Shown here: positions 26,368-38,587 of the stretch, piece after piece | How positions within the stretch are numbered: position 1 is the stretch's first letter | Layout of the letters: every line of letters starts with the position of its first letter | Assembly: GCF_033807715.1 (NCBI RefSeq) | Contig: NC_084589.1 | Coordinates: forward strand, 55,320,066-55,384,065 | Direction: 5' to 3' | Source: Cololabis saira | Taxonomy: Eukaryota > Chordata > Actinopteri > Beloniformes > Belonidae | Length of the DNA: 64,000 bases | Translations under genes and position numbers: made by a program | The notes under the pieces: generated by a model | What the model was told of the DNA's origin: nothing | What the model saw: the letters and a program-made list of their open reading frames with translations, nothing else | The model's database searches: none

Positions 26368-26863
26368 ACTCTTCACTGAGGTCCACCTCCTCCCAATGCA
26401 TTTTCAAAAAAAACCTAAAGGAATTTTTACTTTCCACAGGAACCTAATTTACTTTCTCTACTCGACCTTTAATTTTATCGACCTTTAATTATATATTCTT
26501 TCTCATTGTTCTGCTTTTGTCACATTTTTTGTTCTTTCTTTGTGTCTTTTACTATTAGTTGTTTCAAGTACTTGAATTCCTGTTGCTATTGATCTTTGTC
26601 TTTTGTTGTTGTTTAGCTCATGCATGCTGTCTGCTTGTCCTTTGTTTTGTTTTTTTGACAGGGGTGGAACCTTGTATAAGTTCGCTATAGAACTTCGTTC
26701 CCTCCTTGCGCAGTGCTTTATGCATCTAATTGTGCTAAATTAATAAACTCTAAACTCTAAACATTTAAGCTTGAAACATATCCTGGCTATTGCATAAGCA
26801 TTCTACAATCAGCTATTTTAAGTTTATGTAACATAAATTCAGTCAAGCGTGAATTTGTGAAAA

Positions 26864-29800
26864 ATGTCAGTACCAGGAGAAAAGGGAGATCCCTTATATG
26901 ACGAAGATTTAAATCCTGAAGAACTCTCATCAGAAAAGAATAATGAAAAGCCCAGTGATAGTCAAGTGGACGTTCCCAGTAGGTCTGTTCGTGAACGGCA
27001 GCTTACAGAGAAAGGGAAGCAAATGAGAGATGAAGCAGCTAAAAAGCACCTAAAGACTTTTCTTAAGGCTTATGAATCCTGGAAGGTGATAGCCAGAGAA
27101 TCTAGATCAAGACTCAAGAAATTTTGTCGAACAGAAGATTTGGAGAAAATAAACAAACACATACAAGGTGGATATGATCATGTAAATCAAAATTATGAGC
27201 CGCTTCAACGCAATTCTCTAAATACCGACAACATTGTGCAGAAAATGGATGCTTGTAATACACTCACAACAGAAATATGTGATCTTGTAAGCAAACGACT
27301 AGAAGCGGATCCGGATAAAAGGGCTTTTAAAGCTGAAGTGGAAAAGGAAAGAGTGCGACTGACTTTAAACCGTGATGAATATGTTTCAGTTTTCGGCGAC
27401 ACAAGCACTGAAAGTGTCCTTTCTGAAGGCCTGGACAATTTGTCAGTCATCTCCAAAGCCTCAAGTAAGCGAGCAGATGCAGAAGCGGATCTTGCGGCCA
27501 AGTTAGAAGAAGTAAAGTCTATGCAGGAGATACAAGCTCAACAAACTAAACTCACCAAGCTTGAAAATGATTGGAAACTGCACGAGTCACAGATGATGGT
27601 GCAAATGAAGCAAAGGCAAGTTGAAGTTGACATGAAATTAGAAGAGGAGAAAACAAAGCTAAAAATGCTGCAGGCACAAATGGATGTTAATGTGGCTGTA
27701 GCTCGTGTCCGGACATACAATCAGATTGAAGGCAATGCAGGTGGTGATTGTAGCATCCCAGTCCCTATTGTCAAAACAACTCCAGCTGTGAAGTTAAATA
27801 AACAATGCAGCACAGCAGTGACATCATCCCAAGTGCAAGAGTCCTCACAGAGTTCAACGACCAATCTAGCTGAAGCAATTGTAAGTTCTCTTACCTTGAA
27901 TCGTCTGCCTGTTCCCGAACCAACTATGTTTGCTGGCGATCCATTAAAGTTTGTAGATTTCAAGGTGTCATTCACAACGCTAATTGATAGACGACCAATC
28001 CCTGTTAGTGAAAAAATGTTGTATCTGAAAAGCTACCTAACAGGAGAAGCACGCAAGGCTGTAGATGGATTCTTCTACAGGAGCTCTGAAGATGCTTATG
28101 AGGGGGCCTGGTCTGTTTTAAAGGACAGGTATGGGAATCCATTTGTTGTGCAGAAAGCCTTTCGGGACAAGCTTATGAAGTGGCCTAAAATTGGTCCAAA
28201 TGACTCTTTTGCACTCAGGGATTTTGCTGACTTCCTAAAAAGCTGTGCAGAGGCTATGCCCCACGTTAAAGGTCTGTCTATCTTAAATGATAGTGAAGAA
28301 AATCATAAGCTCTTGAAAAAGTTACCAGATTGGATCGTACGCAAATGGAGCAGAATTGCTGTGGAGGAACTTGATGCATGTGGAGAATATCCCACCTTTG
28401 AACGCTTTACTGGGTTTGTGCAGAAGGAGTCTCGTGTTGCCTGTAATCCCATTGCTTATTCTTGTTTGTTTGGTTCCAGATCACATGACGACAAATTCCC
28501 TAGAAGAGCAAAGGCTCTTAATACCAAAGCAAAAGATCATACGTCAGAAAGTCCTTCTGTTCAGAGGCCAAAGCCACCATGCCTTATCTGTAAGAAGGAG
28601 CTTCATGGCATAGCCAAGTGCCCAGTCTTTGCTTCCAAGTCAATGGGAGATAAAAAGGCATTTATACATCAACATCGTCTGTGCTTTAGTTGTCTACGCA
28701 AAGGGCATATGACTAAGGACTGTAGAACCAAACATATCTGTGGGGAGTGTGGCCGTCGCCACCCCACTTGTCTGCACGAAGAAAGAGAGAGGCAGTTTGA
28801 GAGTGTGGCAAATGGATTCCCCGTTCCTACAGAGGGAGAAACAAGTCGGGAGGTCCACAGAGCTTTGTCTCATGCACTAGTTCGTCAAGCTTCTGCTACT
28901 TCCAGTATCGTTCCAGTTTTTCTGTCATCTGATAAAGAACCTTCTAAAGAAATTCTCACATATGCTCTTCTTGACACACAGAGCGATACAACCTTCGTTT
29001 TGGAAAGTCTTGTTAGAGAGCTGGACATTGTGACTCGACCTTTGCAGTTGAAACTTAGTACAATGACGGCCCTTGATACTGTAATACCTAGTCAAAGTGT
29101 GTGTGGTTTGCGTGTCAGAAGTTTTCATTATGGAAATCATTTACAGTTACAGCAAGCATACACACGTGACTTTATCCCTGTTGACATGTCCTGCATTCCA
29201 ACCAGGACTACAGCTTTGCAGTGGCCACATCTTAAACATCTTGTCAATAAGTTGTCTGCACTGCAAGATTGTGATGTTGGGCTATTAATCGGGTATGACT
29301 GTCCTGCAGCTTTAGCCCCACTGGAAGTCATCAGGGGCGGTGATAATGAGCCGTTTGCACAAAAAACTGAGCTGGGATGGAGCATAATAGGGGCCGCAAA
29401 TCCTCATCTTGACAGACAGGGAAGCCAAAGATACGTACACAGAATTGTTGCGAGAGAGCTGTCAGTCCCATCAGCCTCGGATGTCTTGAAAGTTCTCGAG
29501 TTAGACTTCAGCGAGAGAAACTCTGAGGGTAAATATGTTTCTCAAGAGGATGTGCGCTTCATACAACTTCTCAGCGAAAGCATTCGTTTGAGAGAGGATA
29601 GTCACCTAGAGATGCCTCTTCCTTTTAAAGACTGCAGTCAACCCTCATTGCCTAACAATAAAAGGCTGGCAACCATTCGCTTGCAATACCTGAAGAAAAA
29701 GCTCAAGGCCAATCAACAGTTCTTTGATCATTACCGAGCTTTTATGGAGGAGGTGATCAGTAAAGGTGATGCTGAGCCCACCCCTGAAGCACCCCCTGGA

Positions 29801-30178
29801 AAGATTGTTTGGTACATACCACATCATGGTGTGTACCATCCCAGGAAGCCTGACAAGTTGAGGGTTGTTTTTGATTGTTCGGCTAAATTCTGCGGCATCT
29901 CCCTGAATGACACCTTCCTGACGGGCCCTGACCTCATCAATTCATTGGTAGGAGTTCTTTGCCGCTTTAGAAGGGAAGCAGTAGCTGTCATCTGTGATAT
30001 TGAAAAGATGTTCCATCAGTTCTTTGTGACACCTGAGCATCGCACTTACCTAAGGTTTCTATGGTGGCAGCATGGAAACCTTGACTCCGAGCCCAGAGAG
30101 TACCAGATGGCAGTTCACCTCTTTGGCGCCGCTTCTTCTCCAGGGTGCGCCAACTTCGGCCTTAAATATCTGGCACAG
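26864..30178 (+). pseudogene. BEL gag-pol, first part: gag, zinc knuckles, protease, start of RT
   Basis: The start ATG at 26,864 opens a frame of about 1,105 residues up to the insertion. Residues 1-290 are charged with a long coiled coil (KLEEVKSMQEIQAQQTKL ...). The gag core begins near 347 (PEPTMFAGDPLKFVDFKVSF). Cys/His knuckles follow: CLICKKELHGIAKCP (572), CFSCLRKGHMTKDC (606) and CGECGRRHPTC (625). The protease site is LLDTQSDTTF near 702. RT starts near 985, with FDCSAKFCGISLND and CDIEKMFHQF (1043, the first catalytic Asp). The frame is intact to the insertion, consistent with a young copy. The last residues of the open frame up to 30,229 come from the inserted DNA. Confidence 0.92.
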
Positions 30179-30469
30179 ATATTGGTCAGCGCATATTCAC
30201 AAACTAATTTATTGGCTTCAGTCTCCTGAGTTATTATGGTGCAGATTGGAGGCTCAGTAGTAGTAGTAGTAGTAGTAAATATTTATTTCGGTCAATCACA
30301 AACAAAAATGAAAAATCAACAAACAAGATAACACAGGTTTTTCCCTGGTCAACATTGTGATTTGACCGAAAAGGTCTGGGCTTGAAGCATAAAGCTTATC
30401 TTGCCCACCTTTTAACAGAATAAAATATACAAAAAAAAAACAAATGAAGTATCATAAGTCTACACAGAA

Positions 30470-30477
30470 TAATAATA

Positions 30478-30508
<31 letters not shown>

Positions 30509-30513
30509 TAGTT

Positions 30514-30544
<31 letters not shown>

Positions 30545-30620
30545 TAATAATGATGGTGATGATAATAGTAATAGTAATAACAATAATAATAATAGCAATA
30601 ATATGATAATAATAATAATG
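30470..30620. repeat. (AAT)n microsatellite
   Basis: Imperfect AAT/AATAAC repeats with GATGGTGATGAT interruption inside the LINE B 3' UTR. Frames of poly-Asn/Tyr are artefacts. Confidence 0.95.
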
Positions 30621-30721
30621 ATAGCTCTGAAAACAGAAAGTGAAAAGATGCTAAGGAAACCGGCAAAACAAATTTAAGTTGTCATTTTATCTCGTGCATG
30701 TGTGCATTCTTCATTGTTTGT

Positions 30722-32386
30722 TTATTGTGTTTCTATATATGTGTCCATTACCTTTGCTTTGAATAATATCTTGTATGCTTTTATTGAATTTGCTAGTTTA
30801 AGGTCATTTTCTAATGAGTTCCACAGTTTTACTCCTAAAACAGATATACATCTGCCCTTTGCGTTTGTTCTAACTGCTGTTGTGTCAAACATTGCAGTTC
30901 CCCTGAGGTCGTGTTTGCCCTCTCTTGGCTTGAACAGTTCCTGCATGCAGCCCGGAAGTAAATTGTTGTAAGCCTTGTATATTATAACAGTGGTGTTCAG
31001 ATTAACTATGTCTTGGAATTTAAGTGTATTGTTATGAATGAAAAGTGGGTTTGTTGGTGCAAGATAATCAGCCAAGTTTACAATTCTAATTGCTTTTTTT
31101 TGTAAAATATAAATGGGATGAATTATTGATTTGTACGTATTCCCCCACACTTCCACACAATAAGTCAGGTATGGGAGAAGTAGGGATCTGTATAGTACTT
31201 GTAATGATATTTTATTTATAATACCTTTCATTTTATATAATATAGCTATTGTTTTAGATAATTTTCTTTTTAAGATATTAATATATGGCTTCCATATGAG
31301 TTTTTCATCAATAGTTATTCCTAAAAATGTAGTAGTGTTTGTTTGTTCTAGTTTTATGTTATTAATAATTAGGTTTATTGGAACATTTATCATTTTGTTG
31401 CCAAAAACAATGAATTTGGTTTTACTGATATTTAATGATAACTTATTTATTTTAAACCATTTATTCATTATGTTGAGGTCCTTCTGTACTGCATGCAGGA
31501 GCTGCTCCAGATCTGTACCAGATAAGTACAGGCTTGTGTCGTCTGCAAATAAGACACACTGCATTTTTCGTAGGGCTTTACATATATCGTTTATATATAG
31601 GATAAATAATTTTGGCCCTAGTACAGAGCCTTGAGGAACTCCAAAAGTTATTTCTAAGGGTTCCGACTCGACTCCGTTTAGGCTAACAAATTGCATTCTT
31701 TTATTTAGATAGCTTTCCAGCCAAGAGAGGGCAATACCCCTGATTCCATATCGATATAATTTTTTTAATAGTATTTTATGATCTATCGTGTCAAATGCTT
31801 TTTTTAGGTCAATGAAGACCCCCACAGTGTATTGTTTATTGTCTATTGCTTTAGATATGTTTTCTACCAGTTCTATAACTGCCATTGAGGTTGATCTGTT
31901 GGTTCTGAATCCATATTGGTTATTACTTAGTAATTGGTGTTTTTCAATAAAGCTATCAAGTCTTGCTACAAAAAGTTTTTCTAGAATTTTGGAGAATTGT
32001 GATAAGAGTGATATCGGTCTATAGTTTGTGTATAGTTGTTTGTCTCCACTTTTGTATATTGGTACTATTTTAGCTATTTTCATTTCATTTGGAAAGATAC
32101 CTGTTAAGAGTGATTGGTTGCAAATATGGGTAAAAGGTTTTACAATAGTATCAATTATATTTTTGACTAAAGTCATGTCTATATTTGTATTGTCAGTTGA
32201 TTTTTTATTTTTCAGATTGTTAACAATTTTCGATATTTGTTGTTCATTTACACTAGCAATGAAGATGGAGTGTGGATTCTGATCAATGAGACCTTCATCT
32301 AGGCCGTCCTTTTCTCTCAGGTCCTCAATCTCCTTTGCTAAATTTGGTCCTACATTCACAAAGAATTTATTAAATTCATTTGCGAT
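30722..32386 (-). pseudogene. LINE B reverse transcriptase domain
   Basis: In frame with the endonuclease upstream but separated from it by one TAA at 32,387-32,389. Motifs in order: IVPIYKSGDKQLYTNYRPIS, FIDLKKAFDTIDH, FGVPQGSVLGPKLF, catalytic FADDTSL near 31,540-31,560, KLSLNISKTKFIVF and a C-terminal LYRSLLLPYLTYCVEVWGNT region. All RT blocks are present and uninterrupted for about 555 residues. APE-type LINE of the CR1/L2/Rex/Nimb broad group; clade not assigned. Confidence 0.88.
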
Positions 32387-33862
32387 TTATTTTGTGTTTT
32401 CCTTTATTGTATTATCCTTTTTAAAAAACTTTGGGTATTGTGGTTTTCCTGTGCCTTTCTTAATTAGACTGTTCAGTAATTTCCAGGTACCTTGAATGTT
32501 GTTTTTCTGTTGTTCCAATAGTTTATGATAATAATCCTTCTTACTTATTCTTAATATATTGGTTAGTTTGTTCTTATATTTTTTATATCGTGTTTCTGTT
32601 TCATTGGTTCTTTGCTTTAATAAGTTTTTGTATAGTAGATTCTTCTTTTTGCATGCATTATTTAAACCTTGAGTTATCCATGGCTTTTCCTGTTTTTGTT
32701 TGTTTGTATGTAGTGTCTTTTTTAATGGGCAGTGCTTATTATATGAATTCATTACTACGGCCAAGAAGGCATTATAGGCTTCATTTGGGTCGGATGCGTT
32801 GTAGACTTTACTCCAAGTCTGTGTCTGGAGCTCAGCTTTAAGAGCATTTATGGCCTCAGGTGTTTTTTGTCGTGTTATTTCATAGTAGTGATTTGTTTGT
32901 TTACTTTTATTTTTGAGGTAATATGGCAATATAGCAAAGACAGGGAGATGATCAGTTATGTCGTTAATGAGTAATCCAGATGTTATTTGTTTCTCTATAG
33001 CATTTGTATATATGTTATCAATGAGTGTTGCTGTGTCTATGGTTATTCTGCTGGGTTTTGTAATGACAGGGAATAGATTATTAGTAAACATGGTGTCGAT
33101 AAAGTGGTTGGTTTTATTATTCCCATGTGGGTTAAGGATGTCAATGTTAAAATCACCATTGATTATGTAGGTTTTATTGTTTTTTGTGTTGCCAAACATG
33201 TTCTCCATGTTGGAGTTAAAGGTGTCGAGACATGTTCCAGGCGTTCTGTATATACAGGTGATGATTATGTTTTTTGCATTTTCAACATGTATTTCTATTG
33301 TAATGGACTCAAGGATATTTTCAATATTTGTTTTTATTACTAGATTTGATTTGAGTGCTTTATAAGCATATATGGCAACTCCCCCCCCTATTTTATTTGT
33401 CCTGTGTGATGTATATAGTTCATATCCTTCCAGTTCTACAGCACTGCTCTTTTCATCATCAAGCCACGTTTCAGACACGGTAACCACACTGATTTTTTTT
33501 TTGAAGCTTTTGAGACAATCGCTTATTTTTTGGAAATTTTTGTAGAGACTTCTGCTATTGAAATGTATTACTGTGAAACTATCATCTGTATGTAATCCTT
33601 TGAACTGTTCATCAGTGTAGTACTGGCAGTTATTAATTAAGTTATTATAAAAATTATTTTCAGGATCTAAATCATTATCAATTTCATATGTTTTGTGTTC
33701 ATGTGGGTCAAAGCATTTGAAATTTAGGTTTTCATACTTGGTGTATACATTTTCTAAATGTTCACCCCTACCATTTTGGTTCATTATTTCCTCCATATTT
33801 CCCTCCTCAACTTCCCTGTGTGGGAACATGATTTCTGGCATCTCAGTCATTCTGTTTAACAA
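32387..33862 (-). CDS. LINE B apurinic-like endonuclease and linker
   Basis: A 491-residue frame. An N-terminal 85 residues of low conservation precede the endonuclease: NSRSLYKNF, VSETWLDDE (catalytic Glu), GGVAIYAYK, CIYRTPG, INGDFNIDIL, LIDNIYTN and NDITDHLPVF (terminal Asp-His pair). A linker, KPWITQGLNNACKKKNLLY, follows and ends ...KENTK before the TAA. Except for that codon the endonuclease and RT would be a single polyprotein, as in related LINEs. Confidence 0.88.
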   Translation of the reverse strand: MLNRMTEMPEIMFPHREVEEGNMEEIMNQNGRGEHLENVYTKYENLNFKCFDPHEHKTYEIDNDLDPENNFYNNLINNCQYYTDEQFKGLHTDDSFTVIHFNSRSLYKNFQKISDCLKSFKKKISVVTVSETWLDDEKSSAVELEGYELYTSHRTNKIGGGVAIYAYKALKSNLVIKTNIENILESITIEIHVENAKNIIITCIYRTPGTCLDTFNSNMENMFGNTKNNKTYIINGDFNIDILNPHGNNKTNHFIDTMFTNNLFPVITKPSRITIDTATLIDNIYTNAIEKQITSGLLINDITDHLPVFAILPYYLKNKSKQTNHYYEITRQKTPEAINALKAELQTQTWSKVYNASDPNEAYNAFLAVVMNSYNKHCPLKKTLHTNKQKQEKPWITQGLNNACKKKNLLYKNLLKQRTNETETRYKKYKNKLTNILRISKKDYYHKLLEQQKNNIQGTWKLLNSLIKKGTGKPQYPKFFKKDNTIKENTK

Positions 33863-34335
33863 TCAAAACATGCTTTTGTACTATATAAACAATATTCATT
33901 CCCGAGCAGTAGTGTCGCGCAGTGTGCGGACAGGGGGACACATATCACATATAGGTGCGGGCGTACTGTTCACGTCAACGTGCACAGCTGAGCACACAAG
34001 TACACACAGCCACATCCACACAACCACACGCTACTAACATACAGGCCGTCGCACGCACGCACACACACACCCACATACACACAGACTGGCACACACAGGC
34101 ACCCTTACACACGCGGGTGCGCGCACACAGCCACATGCACACAAGTTAACCGCATCATCAAAAACAAAAGCTGAAAAACAGAAAAACAAGTCAAACAAAG
34201 TCCAGCGAAGGAAAAAATAAATTAACACAGGGTAGCCTACAGGGGAAAAGTAACAAAGAAAACTAAACGCAGCGCCGTTATCCCTCAGGGCATCCAGAGG
34301 ATGAGTAGAAGAAAAAAAAACTAAACAGAAAGTCA

Positions 34336-35418
34336 GTGCTCTCTTCATCCTCTGTAACGGCCCTACTCTCCTCCTCTTTACCATTGAATCCCTCTAAGTT
34401 TACAAATAGCCCTGTGGTGCTTTCCTCCCTTAAGATTTGGTCACAGTTTAGGTGCCACTTTAAATTTGCTTCTCCATCCATCTATACACCTGTTACTAAG
34501 AATCATCTGTTCACTCCATCACTAATAGACACCACTTTTATGATTTGGTACAACCGGGGCATTAAGCACTTCAGGGATCTATATAAGGATGGTATCTTTT
34601 CCACATTTTCAGATCTGAGGTCAAAGTTCAATTTGCCTGCCTCCCATTTGTTTCGCTACTTCCAGCTTCGACACTGCGCCTCTGCTCTGTTTCCATGCTT
34701 CCCTTCCCTTCCTGCTAACCAACCGTGGGATGATCTTCTAACAATGAAACTCAGTCAAAAGTCTCTGATATCTAAGATATATGCACTGTGTATGACATTT
34801 GATGATCATTCTGTAGATAAAGCTCGGGAGGGTTGGGGACGAGAGTTGGGCCTTGACTTCACAGGGGAGCTGTGGGATAAAGCTATCCGTAGCATACGAT
34901 CTAATACGCCTTGCGCTAGATTTGAACTTATTCAATTTAAGGTGCTGCATAGAGCCCACCTATCAAAATCCCGATTATCGGAAATATATCCGAATGTTGC
35001 AGACCTATGCGACAGATGCCAGGGTTCTCCATGCAATTTAAGTCATATGTTTTTCTCCTGTCCTAGGTTACAGAAATTTTGGAGTGATTATTATGTGATC
35101 ATGTCTAAAGTTCTGGGTAAAAAAGTTGTTATGGCCCCTCTCTTAGCAATATTCGGACTCTCTGTTGACTCCTCACATATCAGCCCCACACAGTCAGAAG
35201 TATTGGCTTTCACATCCCTTTTAGCAAGACGTCGTATCTTACTTCTATGGAAATCCCCCAAGTCCCCGTCTATTTCTATTTGGCTTAGTGATGTTATGTT
35301 TTTTCTTAAATTGGAGAAGGTGAGATACTCTGTAAAAGGCAGCGCAGCTAAATTCGTTCGCAAATGGCAATCTTTCATAGACCACTTTACCGCGTTGAAG
35401 ACTCTACCCACCGACTGA
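34336..35418 (+). pseudogene. L1-like ORF2 C-terminal fragment
   Basis: A 360-residue open frame corresponding to the region after the RT of fish L1 ORF2: SSLKIWSQFRCHFK, FMIWYNRGIKHFRDLY, KIYALCMTFDDHSVDKAREG, then the Cys/His cluster LCDRCQGSPCNLSHMFFSCP (CxxC...H...C) near residues 226-245. It ends at a stop at 35,416 followed by about 340 bp of 3' UTR and the A tract. The RT and endonuclease were never inserted (5' truncation). Confidence 0.85.
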
Positions 35419-35789
35419 CCCCCCCCTCCCTTAATTTTCTTTTCATCTCCTTAATTTGTTTTTTTTTTATGTTTTATTTATTTCCAGTTAATGGGATATC
35501 ACTTATGGGCATCTACATTCACCACTGCATTTGTTTTTTGTATGCATTTTTGCTCATACATTACTTTCCTCCTTTGATCATTTCTTGCTCATCTGTTTAT
35601 TTATTATTTAACGCTACAGAGACTCTGTTCCTTAGTTAGGTTTTGTGTGTTTAAAAAAAAAAAAAAAAAAAAAAAAAGGAGACAATGTATAATGCGTGTG
35701 TTTGACTACAGATTTCCATGTTTTCATTGTATGTTGTTTCCTATAAAAAGATCAATAAAAAAAAAAAAAAAAAAAAATATCTGGCACAG

Positions 35790-36530
35790 CAACATGAGTC
35801 AGACTATCCAACTGCAGCATCATTCATTCAGAACAGTTTTTATGTTGATGATGGGCTCGTGAGTGTCCCCAGTGTCAAAGAGGCCTCAGATTTGATTGTG
35901 GAAGCACAGGAGCTGTGTAAGAGAGGAGGCCTGAGACTTCATAAGTTCAACACAAATGTGCAAGAAGTTCTTTCCTGTGTGCAGCCATCTGAAAGAACAG
36001 CAAACGTAGAACGCCTTGACTTAAGTTCAAATCCAGCTTCAGTGGAACATGCGCTGGGCGTTCAGTGGCTGATTGAAAGTGACTGCTTCAGCTTCAACAT
36101 AAACTTGAAAAACAAACCCGATACACGCCGTGGCATTCTGTCTGTTATAGCTTCTCTGTATGACCCACTGGGGTTTGTAGCTCCGTTTGTCCTGAGTGGA
36201 AAGCGCATTCTGCAGGAGCTATGTCGCAGAAGTGTTGAGTGGGACGATCCTCTGCCGGAAGACTTGCGTCCACGGTGGGAGGAATGGAAGGACGGTTTGC
36301 AGAATCTGAGAGGAGTCTCAATCCCCAGATGTTACCATCCACAAGATTTTGGCAATGTCACAAGTGTAGAATTACATCCTTTCTCTGATGCCAGGAGTGT
36401 GGGGTACGGTGCCTGTTCTTACTTGAAATATAGGAATGATGAGAACAAGGTCCACTGCAGCCTAGTCATGGCTAAAACCAGAGTTGCTCCAACAAAGATC
36501 GCTAGCATTCCCCGCTTAGCTCTCTGCTGC
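35790..36530 (+). pseudogene. BEL pol, second part: RT active site to RNase H start
   Basis: Resumes right after the duplicated target. The catalytic FYVDDGL lies at about 35,838-35,858, so the insertion separates the first RT aspartate from the YVDD pair. Then come LGVQWLIESDCF, the BEL-typical SLYDPLGFVAPFVLSGK and PFSDARSVGYGACSYL (RNase H first acidic site). Near 36,519 two bases are missing relative to the continuing frame (IPRLA... in place of the usual IPRLEL), and the frame terminates at 36,585. Confidence 0.9.
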
Positions 36531-38430
36531 TGTGACTGCAACCAGATTGAGTGTCCTGCTGAAATCAGAGCTCAACATGAAGATTGATAAGGAGGTTTTC
36601 TGGTCGGATTCTCAAGTCACTCTGGCATACATCAACAATGATGCACGCAGATTTCATGTGTTTGTAGCAAATCGTGTCCAGTTAATAAGAGAACACACCA
36701 GTCCAGACCAATGGCATTATGTTGATACAGCTGAAAATCCAGCCGACCATGCCTCTAGAGGACTCAGAGCCTCTGACATCCTCTCTACGAACTGGCTATC
36801 GGGACCTGGCTTCTTATGGAAGGAGAATGTTCATGAAGAGCTCAGACCATCAACTGACCTAATGGTTGGTGACCCAGAGGTCAAACTCATCAAGACCTTC
36901 GCCACAATAGCTTGTGAATGTACGGATATCCTTGAGCGTCTGTCGAGACTCTCATCTTGGGTAACACTTCTTAAAGTGGTGGCAAGAATCAAGAGACTGT
37001 CTGTGAAGCAGAAATGTCATACTAGTGTTGTGACTGTCAAAGAGCGTGAAGGTGCTGTTGAGGCAATGATAAAGCTCGTTCAACAGCAGGCTTTCCACGG
37101 AGAGATTAAGTTGCTGGAAGCGGGAGGAAGTCTTCCTTCTTCAAGTCCTCTCTTCCATCTTGATCCATTCTTGAAAGAGGGCATGTTGCGTGTTGGTGGG
37201 AGACTCAAACATTCTTCTCTCAGTGAAGACTTCAGGCATCCGCTCATTCTGCCAAAGGACGGTCATGTCACTCAGCTCATCATATTGCACTATCATCTTC
37301 GGGTGTGTCACCAAGGTAGAAGTCAAACCCAGATGGAGCTCAGGTCAAATGGGTTCTGGATCATCGGCTGCAGCAAGCTGGTCGCAAAATTGATTCACAA
37401 GTGTGTGCAGTGTAGGAAATTGAGGCGTCCAGTTGAAGAGCAGCGTATGGCGGAACTTCCTAAAGAGCGTGTTGAGGCATCTGCTCCATTCACACATAGT
37501 GGAATGGATTGCTTCGGACCGTTTGTCGTCAAGAGGAATCTTAAAGAGTACAAAAGGTACGGGTTGATATTTACCTGTCTCTATTCCAGAGCTGTCCATC
37601 TTGAAATGTTAGAGGATCTATCTACAGACTCTTTTATCAACTCGCTACGGTGCCTCATCAGCTTAAGAGGAGCTGTGCGCCAACTCTACTGCGACCAAGG
37701 CCGGAACTTTGTAGGAGCAAAGAATGAGCTAAACGAATCACTCAAACAATGTGATTTTCAAGTGTTGCAAATGTTTCTGGCAGACCAGCAGTGTGAGTTT
37801 ATGTTCAATGCTCCATCAGCAAGCCATGCTGGTGGAGTTTGGGAGCGTCAGATACGTACCCTCCGAAATGTGCTGAATGCCACCATAGCTCAAAGTGTAG
37901 GACGGCTTGATGATGCTTCCCTAAGAACACTCTTTTATGAGGCCATGGCCATTGTTAATAGCCGCCCCCTAACTGTGGATGGACTAAATGACCCTGATTC
38001 TCTTGAGCCTTTAACGCCTAATCATCTCATTCAAATGAAATGTAAGACAGCTCTTCCACCTCCAGGGAAATTTGTGAGTGAGGATGTGTATGGCACAAAG
38101 CGCTGGCGCCGTGTTCAATACTTGATTGAGCAATTCTGGAGTCGATGGAAGCGAGAGTACCTTCTGAACATCTCCACCAGACAGAAATGGCATGTGGCTC
38201 GGCGCAATCTCAAGGTGAATGATGTGGTGATCATAAAGGAAGACTTCCTCCCACGCAATCAGTGGCAATTGGGACGGATATTGGAAACAACTGTGGACAA
38301 TGACGGCTTAGTGCGAAGAGTGAAGTTGCAAGTCGGATGGAAGGATTCAAGAAAACCCCATTCTAAAGTGAAGCCTGCAGTTGTGGAAAGACCAGTTCAA
38401 AAGATGGTGCTGCTTCTCGAAAGTCAGTAA
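36525..38430 (+). pseudogene. BEL pol, third part: RNase H end and integrase
   Basis: A 632-residue frame. RNase H end: FWSDSQVTLAYI and ENPADHASRG. Integrase: zinc-binding HYHLRVCHQG ... CVQCRKLRRP (37,288-37,425), then the catalytic triad in GMDCFGPF (Asp at 37,507), LYCDQGRNF (Asp near 37,693) and AGGVWERQIRTL (Glu near 37,843). The C-terminal part (VYGTKRWRRVQYLIEQFWSRW ... GWKDSRKPHSKVKP) is typical of BEL integrases. The frame is uninterrupted to a TAA at 38,428. Confidence 0.92.
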
Positions 38431-38587
38431 TGCTATAAAAGCACATATGCACCTTAGTGTTCGAAATGCATAGCCCTATATATGATGTAACCCAAAGCCT
38501 ATTTGCACCATTCAAAGGTTGTAGGGTCCTTTATAAGATTTAGAATCATTCATAAATGTGGTGTCTATTATGAATGATTGGTGGGAG

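Larger units (their letters stand above)
22757..26762 (+). mobile_element. LINE A nested in the BEL leader, 5'-truncated
   Basis: The coding part starts near 22,790 in the linker between endonuclease and RT, so the endonuclease has been lost. The 3' end is a short repeated tail, TAAACTCTAAACTCTAAAC, at 26,744-26,762. A weak AACATTT match on each side (22,750 and 26,760) may be the target duplication. Interrupted at 23,463-25,115 by an LTR-like insert. Orientation is the same as the BEL host. Confidence 0.8.
30247..34332 (-). mobile_element. LINE B, near full-length, nested in the L1-like element
   Basis: The minus-strand element has a (TAC)n tail at 30,247-30,270, a 3' UTR containing an (AAT)n microsatellite (30,470-30,620), an RT frame, an endonuclease frame and a 5' leader of about 470 bp (33,863-34,332) rich in CA/GT repeats. 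No separate ORF1 is visible. A 3' fragment of the same family lies at 60,395-60,547. No clear target duplication beyond TCAG. Confidence 0.85.
30179..35774 (+). mobile_element. L1-like element inserted in the BEL RT, itself split by LINE B
   Basis: The 15-bp target AAATATCTGGCACAG occurs at 30,164-30,178 and again at 35,775-35,789. The insert is on the plus strand, 5'-truncated, and ends in an A tract after ATCAATAAAA, all standard for target-primed L1 retrotransposition. Its body is in two pieces, 30,179-30,246 and about 34,333-35,774; the frame from the first (SAHIHKLIYWLQSPELLWCR) leads into the second, showing that LINE B entered later. Confidence 0.9.

Noticed and set aside
29097..29385. 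Small frames inside BEL gag-pol on both strands
   Set aside because: Shadows of the large gag-pol frame.
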